Assembly: GCA_026929865.2 (NCBI GenBank)
Contig: CM049404.1
Span: 15,158,501 to 15,222,500, forward strand
DNA: 64,000 bases
Origin: Hyperoplus lanceolatus
Lineage: Eukaryota > Chordata > Actinopteri > Uranoscopiformes > Ammodytidae
Direction of reading: 5' to 3'
Position numbers and translations under genes: made by a program. Shown here piece after piece: positions 48,588 through 61,251 of this stretch. Position 1 is the first letter of the stretch. The number at the start of each line of letters is the position of its first letter. Under the pieces are notes generated by a model. The model searched no databases, had not been told where the DNA came from, and worked only from the letters and a program-made list of their open reading frames with translations.

Positions 48588-51500
48588 GTGAGGCTTTGAC
48601 AATTATAATGTGGTTCGTTCAGGAGAAAGAAGAACAGCTTTGATAATCAGTAGCTGGGTTATATTGTTCAGTACATTGGCAGGGAATTGTACACGCAATT
48701 TGTACCGGGTGGAATGTTTTTTATACAGAAAGTACATTTGGCGGTGACTCGTAAATAGTTGTCAGTTTGTTTGCAGTTGCGCAGCTCGTGTATCAGGAAA
48801 TGAATTTAACCGACGCATTATTCTCCTCATTATTTCCTCTTTCCACAGAAAGTCAAAGTATGCGCCCAATCCCATTCTCCCATGTAATCACACTTCATTG
48901 CTAACCCTTGTTACTACTATGTTATAATACAAACACATTTTCTTATTCTCTCCAACTCAGGTACATCGATAAATCAGTGGAGGAGCTGGACGAGGAGGTA
49001 GAGTACGACATCGACGAGGAGGACTACATCTGGCTGGACATCATGAACGACAAGCGGCGGCGTGACGGTGTGACGCCCATCCCTCAGGAGGTCTTTGAGT
49101 ACCTCATGGACCGCTTAGAGAAGGAGTCCTACTTTGAGAGCCACAACAAGGTACCTGAGCTTGGAAACTGAGTGACAAATTGATATTTTGAATGTTGAAG
49201 CACAAACAGAATGCGTCGAACTTTGATCTCTACGTTCCTCTCTGTCTCCCAGGCGGACCCCAGTACCCTAATCGATGAAGATGCCGTCTGCTGCATCTGT
49301 AACGATGGAGAGTGTCAGAACAGCAACGTGATCCTGTTCTGCGACATGTGTAACCTGGCAGTGCACCAGGAGTGCTACGGTGTGCCCTACATCCCCGAGG
49401 GCCAATGGTTGTGCCGGCGCTGCCTGCAGTCGCCAAGTCGAGCCGTGGACTGTGCCCTCTGTCCCAACAAGGGAGGCGCTTTCAAACAGACCGACGACAC
49501 ACGCTGGGCTCACGTGGTGTGTGCCCTGTGGATCCCAGAGGTAAATCCATACATCACCACTACACACATTCCTGATCAGACCTATGTAATCACGCAGTTT
49601 GTTGAGGTGCTCTGGATTGTGCCTAGGTAATTTGTTTCTTAAATTTTCCGCAGTGGCTGCATAAGAATTTTAACTTTATTAACTGATACTTACACAGTCC
49701 AGATTTTGATAATGATATCAGAATTATATTTTTTCACATAATCCATATATGGACACATACGTAGCTGGCTACTCAACTGTTTAATTGACATGTTAAATGC
49801 AAGTGGTTTGATAAATAGCACCAAGGGCATAAATTATTGTGCAAAACACAACGAAAATGATATGACATCAGTGCTACTGTAGATTTTAGCAGGGCTCAGT
49901 CAGTCTGTTACCTCATTGCCACCCTAACCCTTTCATTATAGTTTATATTTGTGCTGCCTTTCCCCAGGTCTGCTTCGCCAACACGGTTTTCCTGGAGCCG
50001 ATCGATAGCATCGAGCACATCCCTCCTGCACGCTGGAAGCTAACCTGCTACATCTGCAAGCAGCGCGGCGCAGGCGCCTGCATCCAGTGCCACAAAGCCA
50101 ACTGTTACACTGCCTTCCACGTCACCTGTGCCCAGCAGGCGGGCCTCTACATGAAAATGGAGCCCGTCAGAGAGACCGGGGCCAACGGCACCTCTTTCAG
50201 CGTCCGCAAGACGGCTTACTGTGACATCCACACGCCCCCTGGCTCGGCCCGGCCTCTGGCGGGAGTGGGCGGGGCCAGCATGGGCTCCTCTAACAGTGAG
50301 GGAGAGCTGGAAGAGGACGACGAGCCCAGCATTGGACATGATGACGACTCCAAGGGCTGGAGCTCCGAGCGCGCCAAGAGGGCCAAGGCCAAGTCCAGGC
50401 TCAAGATGAAGAGGGCCAGGAAGATCTTAGCTGAGAGGAGAGCTGCTGCACCAGTGGTGTCTGTGCCCTGCATTCCTCCACACAGGTACACACACACACA
50501 TGTGGAACGACAGGTTGATTAGAACTATATTTACAGGATTCACTTCCCACGGTCATGAAATCCCTGGAAAAGTTTTCCAGGCCCGGAAATGGTTTGGAAT
50601 TAACTGAATGTTTTGGAAAAGTTTTGAACTTCTGTGCTTTAATCTACTTAAACAAGGTTATGGAACCCCCCCCCCCAGGGATATGCATACATGCAAAACC
50701 CATCCATACCCCAAAATAAGAAATTCATTAAAAACAGGAAGGAAACTGCGCTGAGGAAACGCCATCATCAGAGAGAAAACACAAGAGACTGTAAAACTAA
50801 AACAATACAAAATAAAGAGATAAAATAAATAAGAGCTCTTTATAGCGATTAATAAAAACATTCAAATAAAAATGATTTGGCGTTCATTTTTTCTCTCTGT
50901 GCTTCAGGACCAATAATTAAAACCTCAGTTTTGTCCTGGTTGAGCTGTAGAAAGTTCTCTGCGATCCATGACTTGATATCTAAAATACAATTTAAAAAGA
51001 GCATCGATTGGCTCTGGGTCATCAGGGGACATGGCAATGTACAGTTGAGTATCATCAGCATAACTATGGAAATGTATGCCATGCCTCCTGATGACATCTC
51101 CAAGTGGCAACATGTAGATATTAAAAAGAGTTGGGCCTAAAATCGAACCTTGAGGAACGCCACAGTCCATTGTGTACTTATTTGATGAGCATTCCTCCAA
51201 GGTAACATAACATTTTCTGTCATTAAGGTAGGATCTAAACCAGTTAAAATCAGTACCAGAGACACCAATCTGCTTGTAAAGTCTGCCTAAAAGAATTGAG
51301 TGGTCTACTGTGTCGAATGCAGCAGTAAGATCCAGCAAATACCAGCACAGAGAGTTTTTTTATTATCTAAATTGCACCTGAGGTCGTTGAGCACCTTGAT
51401 CAGAGCCGTCCCTGTGCTGTGCCTGGCTCGAAAGCCAGACTGCTACTTTTCAAAATTGTTGTTTTTCGAGTTCATAAAATCATTTAACTGATTAAAAACA

Positions 51501-52705
51501 AGCTTCTCTAAAATTTTGCTTAAAAATGGCAGATTGGATACTGGTCTGTAGTTATTGGGAAGTGAGGGGTCTAAATGTTTTCTCTTCAGAAGAGGCTTGA
51601 CCATGGCAGTCTTTACAGCTGTGGGGAAAATGCCCATGTGAAGAGAGTAGTTTATAATATTAAGAACATCCTTTTCCAAAAATCTAAAAACAGTTTTAAA
51701 AAAGGATGTGGGAAAAGGGTCTAAGAGGCAGGTTGCTGTTTTTAGTTGTGAAACAACTTTCCCCAGCATCTCAGCATCAACCAGGACAAACGTCTCTGGT
51801 GTTTCCTCATGTAAAAACAAAGATTCCTTGTGATTAAAATTCACGGGGGAGTCTGACATAAATTGGATCTAATAGTTTCTATTTTGCTACTGAAGTGAGC
51901 TGCAAACTCTTCACATTCTTTTTTGGTTGACATGCTTTCCGTCTTAATAAAAACAGGGTTAATTAAATGATCAATGGTTGTAAATAGGATTTTGGGGTTG
52001 TTCCGGTTATCAGTGATCAATTTTGAGAAGTATGTTTGTCTGGGTTGTTTCATGGCTTTATTGCAAATAAGGAGTTGTTCACGAAAAATTTGGTAATGGA
52101 TTATTAGTTTATTTTTTCTCCATTTTCTTTCTGCTTTCCGACAGTTTTTCTTGAGTTGCTTGGTGTGTTGGTTTCTCCAGGGTGCTGTTAGGTTAGCTGT
52201 GACCTAAAAAATGTGTGGGAACCCTTTAATGATCACTTAATAGGATGACTGATGTCCTTGAGTATTTCTCTGCTGGTTCTTGGTTCTCTATAAATCACCC
52301 ATTCCTACCTGGTCTGGGGTAGATTTTCCTTATATTATAAGGAATAAGAAAAAGTTTAACATCGATAACATAGGATTAAAAGAGCTGAAATTGTGTTTTT
52401 GTTTTTTGTTGTCTCCAGGCTCAGCAAAATCACCAGTAACTTGACGGTACCCAGGAAAAGCCAGTTCATGCAGCGACTTCACAGTTACTGGACCCTGAAG
52501 AGGCAAAGTCGTAACGGCGTACCACTGCTCCGCCGCCTCCAAACCCACCTGCAGTCCCAACGACATGTTGAGCCACCCCCACCGCCACCTCCGGCACAAC
52601 TCCCCCCAGTCACCTGTGTAATTTCCCACTTCTTTGTATGTTACTATATACATATGAATATATACTTGGTTCAATCTGTTTTCTTAACAGCTTTGTGGGT
52701 TTTTC

Positions 52706-52747
<42 letters not shown>

Positions 52748-54191
52748 CCAATGGACAGCGATGAGAAGCAGTCGGCGCTTAAGGAGCAGCTGAAGGCGTG
52801 GCAGAGACTGAGGCATGACCTGGAGAGAGCCAGGCTGCTGGTGGAGCTCATCCGCAAGAGGGAGAAGCTCAAAAGGGAGACGGTGAGCCACAAAATAAGT
52901 ATTTCATAACCGCAACACTATAGAGTTGCACTGGACTATGGTAATTAAGTAAGTATTTCCTTTGTATTTACACCTGCTTCAATGCAGGCAAACTTAGCAC
53001 CATTTTAATAATTGAGTCCAGATAGATATTTCAATTAGCCATTTTAACTATTTCAGTAGTATATTTTCTATTTTTCAACCTCCTTGAGATTTCTCGTTCT
53101 TTTCACTTTTTGCTCAAAGCTTAAGCATTTTAGTTTTGCTTTGGTCTGACGTATTGGACATTCAAGAATCAGATTCAGGACAGCAATGCATATATTGCAT
53201 ATTTTCCAATATGCATGAAAAGCCATTTTGCAAAAAGATCCACTATCCAAACCAACAATTTCCATTCAATACTTTTAGCTGAGTGCTGTCACAAACAGTA
53301 TGAGTGTGTGAATGAATTTGGGTTGAGTTTCTGTGCACATTTAACAGTTTTTACCACACAGATTTCTTATATGTTTGTTTATTCATTCAGAAAGCAAGTG
53401 TGCATTTTTTTAATTAAAAAAACGTGTCTCTGTTCAGATTAAAGTGCAGCAGATGGCTTTGGAGATGCAGCTGACTCCCCTCCTGGTGCTGTTGAGGAGC
53501 ACGTTGGAACAGCTACAGGAAAGAGACATCAACAACTTTTTCACTGAGCCTGTACCACTGGCAGAGGTACACACACGGGAGGTCTACTTGTCTGTACTCC
53601 TTGAAATCTGATCTAATTAGCAGATTTGTATTCTCTTTTTGGTTTATAATGCCTCTTCCTTCTTTTATCCTTTTGTATTTTTCAAATCAAAATCTTTTCA
53701 TTTAGTTTACACTATTAGAAAGTGCAAAGTTGTTCATTTGTTATAGACAGGTTATATGAAAAGAATAAATAAAACAACAACTTGTGTGTGCCACATATAT
53801 CAAAACAACAACGATAAAAGAAAGATCAACATGCCCAAAAATAAGCCCTCCCAAGTCACTGCCAGTGAGCATATGTCGGTGTCGGGCTGTCACAATAGTA
53901 ATCATCGATAAGGGAATGGGAAGACTGTAATTCTTTCTTTTTTGTACTTTTGACTATATGTATAATGTTCTTCTTCTTATTTTTATTATTATGTAAATCT
54001 ATTTATTTGTATTATATGCCAGCTCAATATCTTTGAATCAACTCTTTAATAACAAAACTTTTGGGGATCACCAATTAAAATGTTTGTGATTTTGTGTAGG
54101 ATAAATTCAATATCGCCTACTATCCATATTTTAATTATTTTAATGTCTGGCCATGCAGCAACTTTTTACAATTATGTATTTACTCTTGACT

Positions 54192-54222
<31 letters not shown>

Positions 54223-57200
54223 CACATTTGCACTGAACATCCCCTGTTTAGAACGTGCGGGTCATCATGCCTCTCTCATGCCTGATCTCTCCACCCTCTA
54301 TGTTATCAAGGTGCCGGACTACCTGGACCACATCGACACTCCAATGGACTTCCAGACCATGTGGAACCTGCTGGAGTCCCACCGCTACCTCACCTTCGAG
54401 GCCTTCGAGTTGGACTTTGGCCTCATCGTCAACAACTGCCTCAAGTACAACGCCAAGGACACAGTGTTCTATCGAGCTGCCCTGCGGCTCCGCGAGATGG
54501 GCGGCTCCGTCATGAGAGCGGCCCGGCGGCAAGCAGAGCGGATAGGCTTCGACTACGAGACCGGCCTGCACCTCCCACGAGAGCCAAGCCCGGACAGCCA
54601 GCGTGACATAGAGAGAGACCGGGAGAGAGACAGAGACCGAGAGAGGGAACGGGAGAGGGAGAGAGAGCGGGAGAGAGACAGGGAGAGGGAACGAGACAGG
54701 GATAGAGAGAGGGAGAGGGAGAGGGAGAGGGAGCGCCTGCATTCCTCCAATGACGAAGGTGAGTCAACCTTTTTTTTTTTTTTTCGGTTATTTTTTATAC
54801 TTTATTAGATAGGTTGGAAAGACGGAGATGAAATGGGGCAGAGAGGGGAGTGACATGCAGAAAATGACCACGGCTGGATTCGAACCCGTGGTCTGCTGCT
54901 TCTGAGGACTGAGCCTCTACCAATACACCACGGTTGCCCCCAACCTCTTTCACTTTTGATTGGGAGGTTTGTGGAAGTGTTGCCTTTTTTTTCTCAACCA
55001 CTAAACTTTTAAAAAAAATAGACGAGAAGCAAAAATTTCAAATTATTTCTCTCTGGCAAAGTGTCCATTTAACATTTATTTGGCCCGCCCGTTATTATTA
55101 CCTTTCATTGGGAGAGGAAACATTATTTTTCTAGTGGATATATTTACCATTCAGAAACCTTTGGCAGGCTGAAAATGGTTATGGGTGTGGTAGAGATGAA
55201 GAAAAAAAATAACTGGAAAAGTAGAATTTTTTAGCTTTATAGGTGCAAATTCTGTTATTGCTGTTTGTCTTTTTGGCTTTGAACGTCAGTAACCATACAC
55301 TGTCTTAGTTGTGTTGGGCACTGTAACACTGGTAGACATATGTGGGCTAAGATGTTGATACAGTATAATGGAGAAAAAAAATAAGATATTTGGCACAGTA
55401 AAGCCTTTTGACCAATAGGTGGTGCCAATCCTCTTTGTTGTAAACTAAGTGTCCTATTACTCTTTGTGCACCTGTATCTGTAACTAGATGAAGTGCCTGG
55501 CCTCACCATACATTTAATTGTATAAGCTCCTTTTGAACAGCCTCAGATTAACTTCAAGGAATCTATTTTTTAATACAGAATTTACTAATATTTCACAAAT
55601 TGATGTTGTCATCCGCCTGGTAGCACAGTAATTCTACAAAATATGTTTTCCACCGAGAGAAATCACGTTTGACTTCCTTCTTAAAGGAAAAGTAAGTGAT
55701 ATTTGATTGTGTTAAATTACTCTCAATATTCATACAGAAATCACTCAAACAATATGCACAGTTCATATCACAGGTCTCCCAGTCATTCAGCTTAGCAGTA
55801 ATTGCCAGATACAATTTCGAGGTATCCCGCTCGTTCTTATCCAATCAGGAGACAGAGTGCTATAAATAGGCGGGTCTCTGTGCCCGCGAACAATGACTCG
55901 CTCCATCACTCTAACGAAAAAAACGGCTCCAGGTTTATCTGGTGGTGACGTAGGGAGGAAGGACGGGACTACTAATTGCAGTCACAGACAGGACGTTAGC
56001 TAAAATAATCCTATCAATGACCTCTCCTTTAATCATTTTCCCTCTCCCCCTGCCCCCTGTCACAGAGCTGCTGCTGCCGGAGACCAGGAGACGGCTTCCA
56101 CCAGAGGAGCAGCTGCATTACCTGCAGAACCGTCTGGACGAGGTGTGTCTGGGCAAACAGAGTATTGGTCAGTCCCGCCGAGCCAAAGCCCTGAGGAAGG
56201 AGATCAGTATCGTCAAGAGGAAGCTGGCTCACCAGAGGGAGGGCAGCTCTGGTATGGGGGGCCGGGGGGGGGACTCTATGGGGGGAGCAGACCGGGGCTC
56301 TTCACTCCCCCATCACCCGTCCTCCGCTGGACACCACGACGAGGGGGGAGAAAGCAGCAGCCAGGAGCTTGGTGGAAAAGGTACACCTAAAGAAATGCCA
56401 CTATAGGCGGAGTCAGCCATTCTTGTGAAAGCTTGTTGTCAAAATATTTTTTTTTTTTTTTTTTTCAAAATTTGTGAATACCTCCTCACGATCCCCGCTA
56501 CCTGTCCGTATAGTGAAAAGAAATCCAGTCAGGTTTGACACGGTCATAATATGACTAGAAAAGTTTAAATTTGAAAAAACTTTTTTCCAAGCCTAGAAAG
56601 GGTTTGGAAATAACTGAATGTTTTGGAAAAGTTCTGAATTTACACTAATCTTCGCTAGTTTAAAAACATGTTTATAAAAATTCCTAAACATACTGTATCT
56701 AACGTTATACAACATTGTTCATTGAATAACTACTGTTTAAAATCTTGCTTGTTTGTCTGGGAAGTGCGTGTTTAATAATTTATGGTTTTTAAATGACAAA
56801 TATAACACAGGAGAAATGCAGGAAGAGTTTCATTATTGAGCCATATGATAGCTACTATCGGAAAATAATATAATAAACTATTGCTCTCTCTCTCTCTCTC
56901 TCCCGCTCTCCCTCTCTCTCTCTCTCTCTCTCTCTAGATCTGAGTGTGTCCTCGTCCGCCCTGGCTCCTGAGGTGGGCCGTCGGACATCTGTCCTCTTCT
57001 CCAAGAAGAACCAAAAAATGGCGGGACCCCCCAAAAGGCCAGGACGCCCCCCCAAGAACCGTGATGCTGGCTACGGCGGGGCGGGGGTGAGCCAAAGCCC
57101 TATCGGCCCCCCTCAGCTGCCTATGATGTCATCAAGCCGTCAGAGGAAGAGGCCGCGCAGCCCCCACAGCAGCTCCACCTCCGACAGCGACAGTGACAAT

Positions 57201-58513
57201 GACGTCCTGCTCCCAGGTACAGGAGGCCAATGCACAATACAACTTTAACCCTACCACGCATGCACACTCACACTCACTACACTCACTCAATCCCTGCCTG
57301 TTTTTCCCCTCAGGTTTGCCCAACGGTTTTGACGGCGGTCCCCAGCCGGTAACGGAGAGCTTCCGCGTGTACAGAAGTGAGTCTCGTCTCCCTCGTTCCA
57401 GCTCTGACTCTGAGTCTACAACCAGCAGCAGCAGCAGTGCGGCTTCAGACAGGACCAGGTGATTAATGCCTGGACACACTGGAGGCTCATCACATATACA
57501 GAGCAGTAAACTCTGGGTTCTTCAAAGCTCCTCTTACACATAGTTTTTATATTACCAATGAATCAAATGACCTATATGTTATATTAATGGGGTCAATGAC
57601 AATGTGTGCGTCCTTTAGCAGTTTGTTTTGATTTTAATGCACAGATCTATGCAGTTTGATTGCTCTCGGTTTCCAATCAAACTCAGACTGAACAACAGCA
57701 GACGAAAAAGTTGGCAATGACACATTAGCCATGCCAACTTCTTATGTCAGGACAGTCAGTCAGCAAGATATACTTTCCTGGAGAAACTTCCTGGTATTAC
57801 TTTAAGGTTGCCAGGCAGCAAGCAGAGACTCCAGGAAGTTGCTACACACGGCGCAGGTTACCAAGTGACGGTTCCAGCATGTGTTCCCTGCAAATCTGCA
57901 ACGTGAAGTTTTGACATTAAGTTCATGTACAGATTAAGAAAACGAGATTCCTTTAAGCTAATCTAAGATAGTTCCATATCTAATGCAGAGAAATGAGAGT
58001 GATAATGATTACCCCCCATCGTCTTACTCATCTAAGCAAATTAGATAATTAGATTAGGGAACATTACATTTAGGGAAATTAGATTCATTTCCCTAAATGT
58101 CTTAACTATTCTTACAAAAAGCTTATTAGATAGGATTTGCCAGTTGTGTCAGACAACCAGATATCCAAGTATGAAACCACAAAAATATAAGATGATCAAA
58201 AGTAGTAGTTCAGCAACTAATAAAGCACGGTTAGCTGTACTTGTGGGGCGTTTACATAAACGGTTGATAACTACTATCTATGACCTGTCCAATTGTAAAC
58301 ATTGTAAAGTCATATTGCATCCTTATGGTCCTGTCCCTCTTCTGTCTCAGTACGACCCCCTCCAAGCAGGGCAGAGGAAAGGCCTCCTTCTCTCGCTCGG
58401 CCTTCCACGATGACAGCAGCGAGGAGACGTCGGGCACAGAAAACGATTCCTACTCAGTGGGGGGATCACGGAGTGGTTCACATTGTAAGTATGTTTTTCA
58501 CATACTTTAACTA

Positions 58514-58585
<72 letters not shown>

Positions 58586-61217
58586 TGCAGGTGTGTCCAC
58601 GTTTCAGCACACAGGCGAATGCATCTCCATGTTTCAGTACACAATTAGTCCCTGTTTATGTAGAGAGCGAGAGAATGATTTGTGTCCTCATGTAGTCCAG
58701 GCCAGCTGCACTGTGTTTGATTCTCATGTGATTATTCATTGGCATTTTGATATGACTCAGCACCTTTACTACTAGTGGAAAATGATTAATGATGATCACC
58801 TTTTTCCAAGCAACGCACTAGTCAAAATGATCTAAATTATAAACTTTGAGAATGACTCATTCCTGGAGCATGATCAAAAACAAATATAATAAAGTAACAT
58901 GCAGTGCTCCTTGCGCATCATGATAAAACAACTTATATTTCTTGTCTTAAGTTTTCTGTAAAAACTAAAAACTTGAATAGGAGGACATAAAGATAAATAC
59001 TTTATTTCATTTGTATTAAAATGAGAAAGAGAAAAAGAGAACTGAGAATAGCTCATGTGGTGTAGGTTCACCGGAAACAATTTCAACTCTAGACATAGGC
59101 ATGGCTGCGGCTGTAGAGCGTCTCTGTGAAATGGTGGGGGGAAATAAGACGTGAGGAAAAAAACAAGTGTTGAAGTTTTTTCCAGCTCAAATGACAGCGC
59201 TCACCCAGTGTCGTCGGAGCCCGTTTTTATCTTTCGCAACCAGCCATGTTGCCCCGCTGCAGAAATGTTGCTACAATGATACAAATGACATTATAGTGAA
59301 AGGGTATGCCCTTGTTGTGACTTCTTAGAACAGGTTGATTGTGTACTTAACCATTGTTTAGCTAGAAAACTGAGAGTAACTGTCTTCCTGCTCCTTTGTT
59401 CCTGTTTGTCAGTGGTGCGGGGCCGGGCCAGGTCAGGTTGCTGGATGACTGATGATTACTCTTCCCTGGAAGCCCTGGATCTGGTGTGGGCAAAGTGCAG
59501 AGGCTATCCCTCATATCCTGCCCTGGTGAGATACAAGTCTTAGGGTGTATTCACACTGGGAAAGTCCGCTAGTTCACTTGCTTTTTTTTTTCTTTTTGGT
59601 ATGGTCCACTTTCATATTGCCCCTTTTGCAAGTGAACCAGCATTACGAAGCAAAACCACACTTGATATGAGGTCATTCATTCATTGGACAGACATTCTGG
59701 GGTTGAGAGAAGCAGGAAGCACAAAGTGAAAACTGCGAAATATATAAATGATATAATATGTGTTAAAAATAATAAATAAATAGGGCTACATCTAGCCTAT
59801 GAATAAAGAAGAAAAACATCAAATTATTGTTGTTTCATATGGTTATAATATGTAGGCCTATGTCAATGCCATGTTATGTGGCTTGTAGCCTACGATGTGA
59901 AACTTCACTGGCACTGTGGGGAGACGCTCCCCTCTCTTTCATCTGATTGCTCAACATATCAGCATGTTTACGCGTCTTCTCTATCAAATGTAATATATTC
60001 GCTCAGGGCTCAAGGTCAAACCAAAACTAATCTTCCCAACAATGGCGACAACAACACTTTCCCATAATGTGAATCTGACGGCGATTTATTCAAAAAGAAA
60101 AGAAAGAAAAGGCACAGTGCATCAGCATTTGGGTCGGATCGAGTCTAGCCAAAATCACACCATTAACGAACTGCAGCAGAGTGTGTTTGGAAGTGCGCTT
60201 GTTTGGTCCGCCCTCGAGTGCGATTGCTGTATTCACACCTGCCTCAATGATGCGCACCGAAGGAGGTAGTGCACCTGAGTTTGTTTCGACCAAACTAAAC
60301 ACGGCAGGTGTGAATACACCCTTAGTGACAAACAGCCCAGAAACCCACTGATCACTTTGAGGCATGCTGCACTGGTTAATGACAGGAGTAATATGTCTAA
60401 CTCTCCTCTCTTTCCACCAGATAATTGACCCCAAAATGCCCAGGGAAGGGGTGTTCCACCGGGGTGTCCCCATCCCTGTCCCTCCATTGGACGTGCTGAA
60501 ACTAGGGGAGCAGATGACCCAGGAGGCCAGGGAGCACCTGTTCCTGGTCCTATTCTTTGACAACAAGAGAACCTGGTCAGTGCTCCTCCGGTTCACTAAT
60601 AGTCACCAGTCGTTCTTTAAGTTTGTCTCTTCTTCTTTTCTTTTTTTTTTTTGTTCAACCCTATAAGAAAAAACACCAGATGCAAGCAAAATAGGCTTCT
60701 GATGTTACTGGATGCGTGCACATGAGTAATTCTGTGGCAGTTCAAAGGAAACTGCAAGACGGCAGAACATTTAGCAGAAATAGGGCAACCGTGGTTTTTG
60801 AGAATAGAACAGGAGGGAGAAAAACATGCCGTCTTTTGGGTCACACAGTGATGCAAAATCACTTCTAAGGTTCAAGGTTTGCTACCAAGTTAGAAAAAAA
60901 AACACCTGTGGAAAAACATGATGACAATAGACATTTGTCATTCTTAACCGTATTAATGATAGGCTTTCAGTAGTGTTAACTGCTTTCATTGCTAAAGTGC
61001 CTTTATCTAATTGTATTCCACATGTCATGACAGAGCTCGGTCTGTTACACCTACAGAGGAATTTGTATTACACTTTAACAGGCTATTAACTCTCTATTGA
61101 CTTAGGTGTGTATTTTATGAAAATGTCACTGTTCTATCTGTTTCTATTTTGTTTATACATATATAAAAACTGTAAATGAAATGCCCCTTTTGTTTCTACT
61201 GGAAATATTTTAACACT

Positions 61218-61251
<34 letters not shown>

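Noticed and set aside
54248..54742. 164-codon minus-strand frame of Leu/Pro/Ser repeats
   Set aside because: Antisense to the bromodomain exon and its RE/RD repeat.
60090..60596. 168-codon minus-strand frame
   Set aside because: It runs through the Harbinger-type MITE and antisense to brpf1 exon 14. Not a gene.
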